DNA from: Geomonas silvestris
GTDB taxonomy: Bacteria > Desulfobacterota > Desulfuromonadia > Geobacterales > Geobacteraceae
NCBI RefSeq assembly: GCF_014193515.1
Contig: NZ_BLXX01000002.1
Coordinates: forward strand, 62,001 to 126,000
Direction of reading: 5' to 3'
DNA length: 64,000 nucleotides
The position numbers and the translations under genes were made by a program. Numbering within the stretch: position 1 is the stretch's first letter; every line of letters starts with the position of its first letter. Positions 34,098 through 44,198 of this stretch are shown piece by piece. The notes beneath the pieces are model-generated. The model made no database searches. It worked only from the letters and a program-made list of their open reading frames with translations, and was not told the DNA's origin.

Positions 34098-34700
34098 ATG
34101 TGGAAAAAACTTTCGGCGGTCTTTGCTGTCCTACTCGCCGTGACCCTCACGGGGTGCGGCAGCAGTAACAACGGCCCAACGGTATTCACCACCCAGATTA
34201 CGAGCAGCGCCACTGTCGATGGTTACATCGTCAACGGGACCCCACCCTTCCTCGGGACAGCCAGTGTGTTCGCCGGCATCGATCCGATAGGGGGCGCTAC
34301 GGAGACACGAGCCTTCCTCGATTTCGACCTTACCAGCCTTCCCCCGAACGCGGCCATCGACTTTGCCGCGCTGCGGCTCTACATCAACAGCATCCAGCCG
34401 GGCGGGGCGTCGGTCCCCATCCGCATAGAGCTGGTGGAGTTCCCTCCCCCGTTGATCACCTCCGACTTCAACACCCCGGCAATCGGAACTGCCGTGGTAC
34501 TCGACACGATCAGGCCGATCGACCTGGGCATCAACGGCGGCTACATCGACATCCCGGTTACGCCGCTGGTCAGGACGGCATGGAGCCGGGGCAACTTCTT
34601 CCAGGTGCGTATCATGGAAGATCTCGGCCCCGTCCTCCCTGGCATCATCGAGATCAACGAGACCAACTTCCCGCCCAAGCTGAGGGTCGACTTCTTCTAG
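34098..34700 (+). CDS. Lipoprotein with DNRLRE/CBM96-like beta-sandwich
   Basis: 200 aa from the ATG at 34098 (GGAGGGAATC upstream). A lipoprotein signal ends in LTGC (Cys about 19). The mature part has the pattern of DNRLRE-type domains: TSSATVDGYIV at the start, ETRAFLDFDLTSLPPNAAI, then AALRLYINS and, near the end, DIPVTPLVRTAWSRG. Such domains are surface or outer-membrane modules of uncertain binding function. It stands alone between a divergent stress operon and a bidirectional terminator. Confidence 0.75.
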   Translation: MWKKLSAVFAVLLAVTLTGCGSSNNGPTVFTTQITSSATVDGYIVNGTPPFLGTASVFAGIDPIGGATETRAFLDFDLTSLPPNAAIDFAALRLYINSIQPGGASVPIRIELVEFPPPLITSDFNTPAIGTAVVLDTIRPIDLGINGGYIDIPVTPLVRTAWSRGNFFQVRIMEDLGPVLPGIIEINETNFPPKLRVDFF

Positions 34701-34739
34701 CTGCCTGCCAAACAGCCCGGCCGCGAGGGCCGGAAACAG

Positions 34740-34770
34740 AAAAGGGGAACCAGAATCGGTTCCCCTTTTT
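34740..34770. terminator. Bidirectional terminator
   Basis: AAAAGGGGAACC / GGTTCCCCTTTTT, a 10-bp GC core with A and T runs on either side, between convergent genes ending at 34700 and 34791. Confidence 0.9.
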
Positions 34771-34790
34771 CGTTGTTCAAGCCGTCTCCC

Positions 34791-36218
34791 CTACCCCGCC
34801 AGCAGGTACCGGCTCACGTCGATCTGGTGCCGGTTCGGGTCCAGGGTCCCGACGATCCTGCGCCCCACCGCCGGGTCCGCCAGGTCCAGCACCGCCCCGT
34901 CCACCTCCCGCCCCTGCGGGTCGGCGATCACCTTCACCCGCGGGGAACCCAGGCGGTCCGGGTCGCGGTGGTTCCCCACCACCACCGCCAGTTCTCCGCT
35001 ATCCAGCTGCAACAGCGAGCCGACGGGGTGCAGCCCCAGGCAGCCGATGAACAGCTTCACCAGCCCCCAGTCGTAGGCCTTGCCGGCCTGGGTCAGGAGG
35101 TAGCGCAGCGCCGTCTCCGGCGGGAAGGGAACCCCGTTGGCCTGCGGGAGCGTGGTGAGCAGGTCGAAGCGGTCGGCGATGCTGATGATCCTGCCGAACA
35201 GCCCGAGCCGCTTGTAAGGGTACCGGGGATAGCCGGAGAAGTCGGCCAAGAGGTGGTGCTCGAAGGCGCCGGTGACGATGCGCGAGGTGAGGCTGTCGAT
35301 CCCGCGGGAGCGCATCACGTTGCGCACCCCGGCCAGGGGATGGCTCTCCAACTGCTGCCGCTGTTCGCCGGTCAGCAGCGCCGGCTCGCGCTCCGAGAGC
35401 TCCTCGGGGAATCCGGCCCGGCCGATATCGTGGAACAGCGCCGCCATCCCCAACTCGGAGAGGGTGAACTTGGATATCCCCAGGCGCCGCCCCACGGCAA
35501 GCGACAGGATGCAGACGTTGGTGGCGTGACTGCGGGTGGCCCAGTCGCGGTTCGGCGTGCAGGTCCCCAGCAGGCTCGCCTCGTCGCGCACCATGAGGTC
35601 GATCATCTGCTGCACCACCCGCTTGGCCGAGCGCAGGCGCAGCTGCTTTCCCGCCGCGGCATTGGCCATCTCCCCGGAGATGGCCTCGGCAGCCCGCTGA
35701 TACAAAAGCCGCGCCTTCAGCCCCTCCAGGCGCAGGTGCAGCTGGTCCACCGGCACCTTGGGCGTCTCTTCGGGCTGCGCCTCCAGCTCGATCCCGACGA
35801 TGCCGAGCTGCTGCATCCGGTCCAGGATCCGGCTGTAGCGGTCGTTCCCCCCGCCCTCTAACTCCCTTAAGATGTAGACGAACCTCTGCAGGCCTCGCGC
35901 CGTCAGCTCCTCGCCGAAGCCAACTCCCCCTACCCCCTGCCGGGCGAACTCCTCCAGGATGAAGCCGAAGCTGGTGAAGGCGCCGCTGTCGGGCTTGAGG
36001 CGGACGTCTCCCAGGTACAGGGTGTGCCCCTTGACCCGGATCAGCGGTTCTTCGTTCCGGCGCCGGATCTCCCCCGCCACCTTGAGCAGGTCCTCCACCG
36101 GCGACTCCAGCGCCGCGTGCCCCGGGGGGTAGTTCTGCGAGGTCTTCACCAGGACAAAGAGCCTGCCGATCAGCCCTTTGCCCAGATGCACCAGTTCGTC
36201 GCGTCTGTTTGCCACCAT
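34791..36218 (-). CDS. HD-GYP-like phosphohydrolase domain protein
   Basis: 475 aa from the ATG at 36218, preceded by AGGGGAA, 11 bp after the stop of the HEAT-repeat gene. The N-terminal half (about 1-200) is helical without a known domain. The C-terminal half has HD hallmarks: RSHATNVCILSLAVGRRLG, the metal-binding ALFHDIGRAGFPEEL, and EHHLLADFSGYPRYP, the counterpart of HHExxDGxGYP. The HH, D and GYP are kept, but E is Leu and G is Phe, so c-di-GMP hydrolysis is uncertain. The gene arrangement implies co-expression and perhaps complex formation with the HEAT protein. Confidence 0.82.
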   Translation of the reverse strand: MVANRRDELVHLGKGLIGRLFVLVKTSQNYPPGHAALESPVEDLLKVAGEIRRRNEEPLIRVKGHTLYLGDVRLKPDSGAFTSFGFILEEFARQGVGGVGFGEELTARGLQRFVYILRELEGGGNDRYSRILDRMQQLGIVGIELEAQPEETPKVPVDQLHLRLEGLKARLLYQRAAEAISGEMANAAAGKQLRLRSAKRVVQQMIDLMVRDEASLLGTCTPNRDWATRSHATNVCILSLAVGRRLGISKFTLSELGMAALFHDIGRAGFPEELSEREPALLTGEQRQQLESHPLAGVRNVMRSRGIDSLTSRIVTGAFEHHLLADFSGYPRYPYKRLGLFGRIISIADRFDLLTTLPQANGVPFPPETALRYLLTQAGKAYDWGLVKLFIGCLGLHPVGSLLQLDSGELAVVVGNHRDPDRLGSPRVKVIADPQGREVDGAVLDLADPAVGRRIVGTLDPNRHQIDVSRYLLAG

Positions 36219-36229
36219 CCCGGTTCCCC

Positions 36230-37939
36230 TCAGGCCGCGCTGGTTCCGGCGTCGTCGTGCCGCGCCTGGAGCGCCTGGTCTATGACGCTCCGCAACTCGG
36301 AGCCGCCCTGCCGGCGCAGCTCCTCGAGAAGCTGGCGGGCCGAGTCGTGGTGGACCTTCAAAAGCCCGGCGACGGCGCACTGCGCGCTCTCCTTGGACAC
36401 CGAACGCTTGAACCAGCTTTTTTTCACCAGCATCTCCTTAAACAGCGGCACCATCTGCACCGAGCCCAGCTCCCCCAGCGTCTCGAACAGCACCAGCCGC
36501 TCCTCCATCCCGCGGTTTTTGAGCTCCTCGCTCGCGGCCAGGGCGAGCAGCGGTTTGAGGGCGAAGGTGAGCCGCTGCTGGGCGATGATCTTCAGCACCC
36601 TCACGCGCAAGGCACTTGCGTCGTCGCGCAGGAACTTCAACAGGTAGGGGCGAGCCTTGGGGTCCGGCGACTGGGCCAGAAAGTTCAAGACCTCCCGGCG
36701 TATGCGCACCTCGCGGTGCGAGATCAGCCCGACGATCATCTTAAGCGCCGTCGGCCCTCCGATCAGGGCGAGCACCAGGGCCACGTTGCGCACCAGGTAC
36801 CAGCGCGGGTCGGCCAGGAACGGGGCAAAGAGCTCGGGGCGCTGGCCGCCCAGCTCGATGAGTACCTCGATGACCACCTTGCGCATCTTCAACTTTTCGA
36901 GGCGCCCCAAAAGCTCGCAGATGGCGCCCAGCGAGGGAACCCCGAACACCATGAGGAGCTCGCGCAGCTCCTCGCGGCTCAAACTCTCGGTCTCGTTGAT
37001 GGTCTTCGCCAGCGCCTGCAGCACCTCCTCGCAGAGGATCCCCTCCAGCACGTCAGCCACCTTCTGGCGCCTTTCGGCGGGCAGGCTCCCCAGCCCCATG
37101 AGCTGACCCAGGAAGCGGACCAGGCGCTGCGCGTGGGGGATCTGGCGGGCCCGGAACAGGTCGATCACCAGTTTCCCGGTGATGGAGGTGAACTCCTCGA
37201 AGCTCGCCGGATCCTGCACCCCCGCCAGCGTGGCCGCCAAAATGGTGATCACGTCGTCCACGGCGTTGCGGCGGGCATCGGTCTGTACCGCCTTGCGCAG
37301 CCACCCCGCATCCTCCGCGGTCAGCATGAGCAGGTGCTTCGGTATCATCTGCTGGGGGGGCGCCGGCCGCTTCGCGAGTGACGCGGTGATCTCGTCAAGG
37401 GCCTCCTGCTGGGATGCCACCGCCTCGCTTTCGATCTCCAGGGCGTCGATACCCACCAGGTCCTCTTCGAGCAGGTAGCTTACATGGGGAAGATGCTCCG
37501 CCCAGAGCCGGGTCACCACGTCATCGTCGTCCCGGTCCGGGCGCTCGAAGCCGGCGACTTCCAGGAAGGTGGCGAGTTCTGCCGGCTCGATGCCGCGGAC
37601 AAACTGCACCAGCCGGATCCCGTCGGCATGCAGGCGCAAGGCTAAGTTGTCGCGCCGGTCTTCGCTGCGGTAGAGCTCGCTCCCCTTGTAGTTCAGGGAA
37701 AACGGTTCCACCTCGAGAGGGTAGGAGCCGTAACGGTCCAGGTGGGCTCCCAGCTTCTCCTGGAGTTCCTCGAGGTACTTGACCAACATCGGGTTGTTGG
37801 CCAGGTACATGCGCACCCCCTTGGCGCTGCGCAGCAAGGCGACCATGACTTCAGTCGCCGAGCGGAGCTCTTCCTGGGGTGCGACGGGGCGCTTCCCCGG
37901 CGTCTGTGCGGTCTGTGCTGGGAGTTCCTGGTGATCCAT
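36230..37939 (-). CDS. HEAT-repeat protein
   Basis: 569 aa from the ATG at 37939 (GGAAGGAG upstream). The protein is almost entirely helical. The first part (about 15-200) resembles the N-terminal region found beside HD-GYP proteins (LLRSAKGVRMYLANNPMLVK), and the C-terminal 300 residues are HEAT-like repeats (for example WYLVRNVALVLALIGG, VRIRREVLNFLAQS, ALRVRVLKIIAQQ). No catalytic motif is seen; a scaffold role is likely. It is the first gene of a two-gene unit with the HD-GYP-like protein. Confidence 0.75.
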   Translation of the reverse strand: MDHQELPAQTAQTPGKRPVAPQEELRSATEVMVALLRSAKGVRMYLANNPMLVKYLEELQEKLGAHLDRYGSYPLEVEPFSLNYKGSELYRSEDRRDNLALRLHADGIRLVQFVRGIEPAELATFLEVAGFERPDRDDDDVVTRLWAEHLPHVSYLLEEDLVGIDALEIESEAVASQQEALDEITASLAKRPAPPQQMIPKHLLMLTAEDAGWLRKAVQTDARRNAVDDVITILAATLAGVQDPASFEEFTSITGKLVIDLFRARQIPHAQRLVRFLGQLMGLGSLPAERRQKVADVLEGILCEEVLQALAKTINETESLSREELRELLMVFGVPSLGAICELLGRLEKLKMRKVVIEVLIELGGQRPELFAPFLADPRWYLVRNVALVLALIGGPTALKMIVGLISHREVRIRREVLNFLAQSPDPKARPYLLKFLRDDASALRVRVLKIIAQQRLTFALKPLLALAASEELKNRGMEERLVLFETLGELGSVQMVPLFKEMLVKKSWFKRSVSKESAQCAVAGLLKVHHDSARQLLEELRRQGGSELRSVIDQALQARHDDAGTSAA

Positions 37940-38194
37940 GCGCTGCCGGCTCCTTCCTGGGGGTCGGTTTTCTCTCGTAACCACGGGGCCCGTGCCCCTG
38001 GCGCGTCGGGGGGGGTGAAAGCTCGCGCTCTTCGCATCTATCTTCGGCTCATTTACCGGAAAACTGAAGCGAATTCATGAGGGGCTCAGGATAGGCCCTT
38101 CTAGATGAGCCTGTCGAACGGCCTGCGGCGGGTTGCCGTCCGGCGCCGGGCTGCGAAGGCAAATCCCCCCTGAAATTCCGGGAGAACCGTCCGC

Positions 38195-38305
38195 GTGGGT
38201 CCCCTCTCCCCTCGCGGGACAGGGTGAGGGGAAGGCGCCACATCATTGCAGATACCAGCTTCACCCACCCCCTGGCCCCCTCCCGTCAAGGGAGGGGGGA
38301 ATGTG
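38195..38305. repeat. Two REP-like repeats downstream of groEL
   Basis: CCCCTCTCCCCTCGCGGGAC followed by AGGGTGAGGGG (about 38200-38232), and CACCCACCCCCTGGCCCCCT followed by CCCGTCAAGGGAGGGGGG (about 38264-38300). They are the same family as the units near 17.3, 30.0 and 31.6 kb. Confidence 0.65.
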
Positions 38306-38330
38306 CTTCCCAGAAATCCCGAGTGAACCC

Positions 38331-38368
38331 AAAAAAAAGGGGAACCGGCTGCGAGCCGATTCCCCTTT
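38331..38368 (-). terminator. Intrinsic terminator of groESL
   Basis: On the minus strand GGGGAATCGGCT / AGCCGGTTCCCC forms a 12-bp stem with one mismatch, then eight T, 30 bp after the groEL stop. Confidence 0.9.
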
Positions 38369-38398
38369 TCCTGGTACTGGTGCTGTCTGGGCTGCAAA

Positions 38399-40084
<1,686 letters not shown>

Positions 40085-40119
40085 TTAGAGGGAAAGCATC
40101 GGGGTGGCCCCGAAAAGGA

Positions 40120-40410
40120 TTACTTCTCGACAACGCCGAGGATGTCGTCCTCGCGCATGATCAGGAAGTCCTCACCTTCGAGTTTCACTTCGGTCCCTGC
40201 GTACTTGCCGAACAGTACCTTGTCGCCCACCTTCAGGTCGATCGGGAATACCTTGCCGTCCTCGCCCCTCTTCCCGTTGCCAACCGCGACGACTTCGCCC
40301 TGCTGGGGCTTCTCTTTTGCGGTCTCCGGGATGTACAGCCCGCCGGCGGTCATGGTTGCTTCCTCAACCCTCTTCACGATGATACGGTCCTGCAGCGGTC
40401 TCAGATTCAT
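40120..40410 (-). CDS. groES: Co-chaperonin GroES
   Basis: 96 aa, AAGGAGAG upstream. It caps the GroEL ring. It has the family N-terminus [17 protein letters not shown], the mobile loop [20 protein letters not shown] and the roof region. It is the first gene of the groESL operon, with CIRCE and a sigma-70 promoter directly upstream. Confidence 0.99.
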   Translation of the reverse strand: MNLRPLQDRIIVKRVEEATMTAGGLYIPETAKEKPQQGEVVAVGNGKRGEDGKVFPIDLKVGDKVLFGKYAGTEVKLEGEDFLIMREDDILGVVEK

Positions 40411-40461
40411 GCCTTACTCTCCTTTCGTTGAGATCCGTGATCTCTCGTAGTAGAAAAAGTA

Positions 40462-40488
40462 TTAGCACTCCAAACTGCCGAGTGCTAA
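40462..40488. promoter_or_regulatory. CIRCE operator (HrcA binding site)
   Basis: A perfect inverted repeat TTAGCACTC-N9-GAGTGCTAA, matching the CIRCE consensus exactly. It is 52 bp before groES and 11 bp downstream of the -10 box, as expected for HrcA repression that is relieved by heat. Confidence 0.96.
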
Positions 40489-40498
40489 TCGCCTGCTA

Positions 40499-40527
40499 AA
40501 TATAAACAGCATGCCTTTAAAAATCAA
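40499..40527 (-). promoter_or_regulatory. Sigma-70 promoter of groESL
   Basis: On the minus strand TTGATT (40527-40522), a 17-bp spacer and TATATT (40504-40499). It sits just upstream of CIRCE. Confidence 0.75.
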
Positions 40528-40528
40528 G

Positions 40529-40556
40529 GGGCCGGTAAAATTAAATTTACCGGCCC
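40529..40556 (-). terminator. Hairpin terminating the DUF507 unit
   Basis: GGGCCGGTAAA / TTTACCGGCCC, a perfect 11-bp stem with a 6-nt loop. The minus strand continues CTTGATTTTT, so it is a plausible terminator lying right behind the groESL -35 box. Confidence 0.6.
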
Positions 40557-40670
40557 TTCATGATGCATAACTTACCGTTTTTCCGCCAGATAACCAGCAT
40601 GAACCCAGGCCGCGGCTAAAAAATCCGCACGGGCCCGACAGGGAGCGCAAGTTTCCCCGCGCCGGGGGCG

Positions 40671-40943
40671 TTACCACTTCCTCTTGGCCAACTCCTCCTG
40701 GTAGAACTTCTGGTAGAGGATCTCCCACTCCCGGCTGCCGGGGACCTTGGCCTGGCTGTAGGAGGCAAGCTTGTCCCGGACCGCCTGGTCCACCTGCCCC
40801 ATCACGGAGAAGAACCCCTCGACGGACCCCTTGATGCAGTCGAGCGCGCGCCGCTCGTCGGGGAAGTCGGCCAGGTCGTCGTTGTAGAGCTTGTCGTAGA
40901 TCTTGTGAGCGATGTGCGAGATGCGGTCTTCGGTAATCTGCAT
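40671..40943 (-). CDS. DUF507 family protein, copy 2
   Basis: 90 aa, AGGAG before the ATG. It is entirely helical, starting MQITEDRISHIAHKIYDKLY and ending ILYQKFYQEELAKRKW, the pattern of DUF507 proteins, which have no known function. It is 61 bp downstream of a second DUF507 gene, and such tandem pairs are common in Geobacter relatives. There are no membrane segments or cysteine clusters. Confidence 0.8.
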   Translation of the reverse strand: MQITEDRISHIAHKIYDKLYNDDLADFPDERRALDCIKGSVEGFFSVMGQVDQAVRDKLASYSQAKVPGSREWEILYQKFYQEELAKRKW

Positions 40944-41004
40944 GACGGACTCCTGGTGGTGGACGCGGCACCGCCGGGGTGCGCGGTGGCCGCCGGTTGA
41001 CGGG

Positions 41005-41289
41005 TTAAAGGACGATCTTCCTCTCCTTGGCGAGCTTGTCCTTGATCATCTTGAGCATCTTGTGCCGGTCGATGCCGGCGCCGCCCCCCATGGCCCGCAG
41101 CGACTGCTCCAAAAGCTCTTCGGCGTCACGCTCCAGCGCCTGTTCCGCCTTCAGGTCCGCGTCGATCGCCCCCCGGATCCCCGCCAGAAGCGCCGGACGC
41201 CCCTGTTTCTCGTCGATCAGCGCGGTGCGCTCCAGGTCTCCCAGCACTCTCTCAGCCAAGCGCGCGATCTGTTCGTCTCTAAGCCGCAT
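41005..41289 (-). CDS. DUF507 family protein, copy 1
   Basis: 94 aa, GGGGGGT before the ATG. It starts MRLRDEQIARLAERVLGDL and ends KMIKDKLAKERKIVL, resembling its tandem neighbour in length, helicity and terminal basic motif. Family DUF507, function unknown. The two copies probably form a heterodimer or act together, since they sit in one unit behind a single promoter (inference). Confidence 0.8.
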   Translation of the reverse strand: MRLRDEQIARLAERVLGDLERTALIDEKQGRPALLAGIRGAIDADLKAEQALERDAEELLEQSLRAMGGGAGIDRHKMLKMIKDKLAKERKIVL

Positions 41290-41316
41290 CGGTACCCCCC
41301 AATAAAGTGTTGGCGT

Positions 41317-41344
41317 ATTCTACGGCAAACGTGCAAAATAGCAA
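41317..41344 (-). promoter_or_regulatory. Probable sigma-70 promoter of the DUF507 pair
   Basis: On the minus strand TTGCTA (41344-41339), a 16-bp spacer and TAGAAT (41322-41317), about 30 bp before the first DUF507 ATG. Confidence 0.5.
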
Positions 41345-41501
41345 TCTGATTTCCCGCTGCCGCTGGCGCGCAAACGGCCGGCGCGGTGCTTAGTTTCCTC
41401 ATAATCCCCCCCTGCTCCTCAGTTGCCGGAGCCGCTCCGACACAGGCTCAAGCGGGCTCTCAACCAGGAGCAGGGCGGCAAGATTCTGCACTTAAAAATT
41501 C

Positions 41502-41530
41502 TTGCTTTCTCTCTGTAGCAAAGCTATCAT
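41502..41530 (+). promoter_or_regulatory. Sigma-70 promoter of the candidate 6S RNA
   Basis: TTGCTT (41502-41507), 17-bp spacer, TATCAT (41525-41530). It is followed within 7 nt by the predicted RNA and by no start codon with a ribosome-binding site. Confidence 0.65.
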
Positions 41531-41536
41531 ACGCCC

Positions 41537-41764
41537 AGGAATTAGCTCTCTCTACCTTGCCCGTTAGGTTACTAACGCCCCTGCGGAATAATTAATTGAA
41601 CGGGCAACTGTTACGATCGTGGTGTGCTGCCCCATTGCGCGGGAATTGCCTAAAGCGATCTACAGGAGCCCACCTGATAGGGAACTCGCTGTGAGGCCCC
41701 GAACCAACGACATGGTGGAGAGAGCAGTATGAAATGAGGGACCGTCGCCGCGGTCCCTTTTTTT
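41537..41764 (+). ncRNA. ssrS: Candidate 6S RNA (ssrS)
   Basis: A promoter is followed by about 190 nt without a gene, then a strong terminator. A long-range closing stem is formed by GCTCTCTCTACC (41545-41556) and GGTGGAGAGAGC (41714-41725), 12 bp with one G-U pair, enclosing a largely single-stranded interior with a further GGGCAA/TTGCC pairing. The size, closing stem, central bubble and own promoter fit 6S RNA, which binds sigma-70 RNA polymerase. The terminator GGGACCG / CGGTCCC plus seven T is at 41738-41764. No sequence-level 6S signature was verified; another structured RNA is possible. Confidence 0.6.
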
Positions 41765-41852
41765 ATTCTTGCGCTTTATCATTTTAACAGTATATAGGGA
41801 GCTGGTTGACAGTACCGGGATGTGTCCATCCCGCAAAAGTACGAGGTGATCG

Positions 41853-42215
41853 GTGAAACACCAGCTCGAAAAGCTCCCGTCCTGGCTCATGCTGGCTATC
41901 GGCCTCCTGCTGGTCGCAGGCCTCGGGGTTCTCGACTACCTCACCGGCGACTATTCGCTGCTCATCTTCTACGCCATTCCCGTCGCCCTGGAGGCCTGGT
42001 TCCTCGGGCGCGCCGGCACGGCGGCCATCTCGCTCGCCTCCGGGCTGGCCCGGCTCACCTCCGACTACCTAAGCTACACCGGGAGCCGTTTCAGCTACTG
42101 GAACTCGCTGCAGGACACCGCCTTTTTGCTCATGATGGGGCTTTTTATCGCCTGGGTGCGCCAGCTCTTGCGGGAGGAGGGCCCCGCGCCGGAGCAGCGG
42201 CACAAGGAACGGTGA
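41853..42215 (+). CDS. Stand-alone multi-pass membrane sensor-type domain
   Basis: 120 aa, GTG start with ACGAGG upstream. It has about three to four hydrophobic helices (near 10-28, 36-52, 55-70 and 90-108). The pattern [31 protein letters not shown], split here around residue 24, is like the N-terminal membrane domain that precedes kinase or GGDEF domains in many Geobacter signalling proteins. Here it ends after a short charged tail, with no output domain. It may be a truncated signalling protein or an independent membrane factor. The next gene starts 31 bp later. Confidence 0.6.
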   Translation: MKHQLEKLPSWLMLAIGLLLVAGLGVLDYLTGDYSLLIFYAIPVALEAWFLGRAGTAAISLASGLARLTSDYLSYTGSRFSYWNSLQDTAFLLMMGLFIAWVRQLLREEGPAPEQRHKER

Positions 42216-42246
42216 TCGCCCCCTATTTCCACCGGGGAGGGTTGTG

Positions 42247-42822
42247 ATGAAGGTAATCGCATTCAACGGCAGCGCGCGCAAGGGGGGCAACAGCACCCTG
42301 CTCATCAACCGGGTCTTCTCCGAACTGCACCGGGAGGGGATTGAAACCGAGCTGGTGGAACTGGCGGGCTCCACGATCCGCGGCTGCACCGCCTGCTATG
42401 GCTGTTTCAAAAACCGCGACCGGCGCTGCACCATCAAGAACGACCCGGTGAACGACGCCATCGAGAAGATGGCAGCCTCGGACGGGATACTGATCGCCTC
42501 GCCCACCTACTTCGCCGATATCACGAGCGAAACCAAGGCGCTCATCGACCGCGCCGGGATGGTGGGGCGCGCCAACAACTACCTGTACCGGCGCAAGGCG
42601 GGTGCCGCGGTGGTGGCGGTCCGGCGCGGCGGCGCCATCCACGCCTTCGACAGCATCAACCACTTTTTCCTGATCTCCGAGATGGTGGTCCCCGGCTCGA
42701 GCTACTGGAACATCGGGATCGGCCGGGAAATCGGCGAGGTCGAAGCGGATGCCGAGGGGATGGCGACCATGGAGACCCTGGGGCGCAACATGGCCTGGCT
42801 CTTGAAAAAGCTTAAGGACTAA
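42247..42822 (+). CDS. NADPH-dependent FMN reductase / iron-sulfur flavoprotein-like
   Basis: 191 aa from the ATG at 42247 (GGGAGGG upstream). A flavodoxin-like fold: the phosphate-binding loop [15 protein letters not shown] is at the N-terminus, followed by the cysteine motif [17 protein letters not shown], then FMN-contacting [11 protein letters not shown]. Such proteins reduce FMN or bind an iron-sulfur cluster. The four closely spaced cysteines favour the iron-sulfur-flavoprotein subgroup. Probably cytosolic; substrate unknown. Confidence 0.88.
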   Translation: MKVIAFNGSARKGGNSTLLINRVFSELHREGIETELVELAGSTIRGCTACYGCFKNRDRRCTIKNDPVNDAIEKMAASDGILIASPTYFADITSETKALIDRAGMVGRANNYLYRRKAGAAVVAVRRGGAIHAFDSINHFFLISEMVVPGSSYWNIGIGREIGEVEADAEGMATMETLGRNMAWLLKKLKD

Positions 42823-42842
42823 ACCGACGGCCGGCCAAACGC

Positions 42843-42877
42843 AAAAAAGGGCGGAGTCCGCAGACTCCGCCCTTTTT
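42843..42877. terminator. Bidirectional terminator
   Basis: GGGCGGAGTC / GACTCCGCCC stem with a 4-nt loop, flanked by six A and six T, between the convergent flavoprotein and permease genes. Confidence 0.92.
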
Positions 42878-42896
42878 TGTCTCTTGGAAACCGCGC

Positions 42897-44198
42897 TTAC
42901 TTGTGCGGGTAGAAGATGTAGAGGGTGAGCGACAGGGCCGCCAGCACCCACATGCCCGCCTTCACGTCCTTACCTTTGCCGGTCAGCACCTTCAGAAGCG
43001 GGTAGGTGAGCAGACCAGAGGTCATGCCTACGCCGATGTTGTAGGTGAAGATCATCAGGGTGACGGTCAGGAAGGCCGGGATCAGCTCGGTGAAGTCGTC
43101 AAAGTTCACCTTGGTGATCGGCTGGATCATGAAGGAGCCGATTACGATGAGGGCGATGCCGTAGGCGTGCGCCGGGACGATGGTGAAGAGCGGTGCGAAG
43201 AAGAGCGAAAGCAGGAAGAGCACGGCGACCACCAGGGCGGTGAAGCCAGTGCGGCCACCTTCCTCGATGCCGGCTGCGGACTCGATGTAGGCGCCGGTGG
43301 TGGTGGTCCCGAGCAGCGGTGCCACGGTGGTGGCCAGCGCGTCGGCCATCATCGGCTTCTCGATCTCCGGCAGGTTGCCGCTCTCGTCCAGGAGGTCGGC
43401 ACGCATGGAGAGGCCGATCAGGGTACCCACGGTATCGACGAAGGCCATGATGAAGATGATGAGCACGATCGGGAAGAACTTCACGTCGAGCGCGCCCTTG
43501 AGGTCGAGCTGCATCAGGATCGGGGTCACGTCCGGCGGCATGGAGACGAAGTGCTCCGGCATCGGGGTGACCTTGAAGAGGATGGAAAGGACGGTGGTGG
43601 TCACGATGCCGATCACGATGGCACCCTTGACCCTCCAGGCCATGAGCACCACGACCATCAGGAAGCCGAAGATGCCCAGCAGCACCGACGGCGAGGTGAA
43701 GTCACCCAGTTTCACCGGCGCGCCCGGGACGCCCAGGGCGACCAAGCCAACTTCGTTCAGGCCGATAAAGGTGAGGAACAGGCCGATACCGACCGAGAAG
43801 CTGCACTTGAGCGAGAAGGGAATCGCCTCGGCCAGCCAGGAGCGGACCTTGAACACGGTCAGCAGGGTGAAGAGCACGCCGGCGATGAACACCGCGCCCA
43901 GCGCAACCTGCCAGGTGTAACCCAGCATCTTCACCACGGTGAAGGCGATGAAGGCGTTCTCGCTCATGTAAGGTGCTATGGCGAAGGGACGCTTGGCGTA
44001 GAGCGCCATGATGATGGTGCCGAACGCCGCAGCCAGGATGGTCGCGGTCACCGAGGGCTCGCGCGGGATCCCCGCCGCCTCCAGGATTGCCGGGTTCACG
44101 ATGATGATGTAGGCCATCGTGAGGAAGGTGGTGATACCGGCGATGGTCTCCTGCCGGTAGCTCGTCTTGTGACGTGCAAACTCGAAAAAGTTCTGCAT
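42897..44198 (-). CDS. NCS2-family purine permease (AzgA/PbuG-like)
   Basis: 433 aa from the ATG at 44198 (AAGGAG upstream); the longer frame is unsupported. About 12 to 14 transmembrane segments. Family features include ETIAGITTFLTMAYIIIVNP at the N-terminus and the region FVDTVGTLIGLSMRADLLD and TTTTGAYIESAAGIEEGGRTG. AzgA-type carriers import hypoxanthine, adenine or guanine. The usual APGMGLNAFF motif is replaced by APYMSENAFIAF, so specificity may differ. No purine riboswitch was found upstream. Confidence 0.88.
   Translation of the reverse strand: MQNFFEFARHKTSYRQETIAGITTFLTMAYIIIVNPAILEAAGIPREPSVTATILAAAFGTIIMALYAKRPFAIAPYMSENAFIAFTVVKMLGYTWQVALGAVFIAGVLFTLLTVFKVRSWLAEAIPFSLKCSFSVGIGLFLTFIGLNEVGLVALGVPGAPVKLGDFTSPSVLLGIFGFLMVVVLMAWRVKGAIVIGIVTTTVLSILFKVTPMPEHFVSMPPDVTPILMQLDLKGALDVKFFPIVLIIFIMAFVDTVGTLIGLSMRADLLDESGNLPEIEKPMMADALATTVAPLLGTTTTGAYIESAAGIEEGGRTGFTALVVAVLFLLSLFFAPLFTIVPAHAYGIALIVIGSFMIQPITKVNFDDFTELIPAFLTVTLMIFTYNIGVGMTSGLLTYPLLKVLTGKGKDVKAGMWVLAALSLTLYIFYPHK

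Noticed and set aside
41537-41764. tmRNA, SRP RNA or RNase P RNA instead of 6S RNA
   Set aside because: The length, lack of a CCA-terminated tRNA-like half, absent GGAAGCAGCC-type SRP loop and absent GAGGAAAGTCCGGGC segment argue against each.
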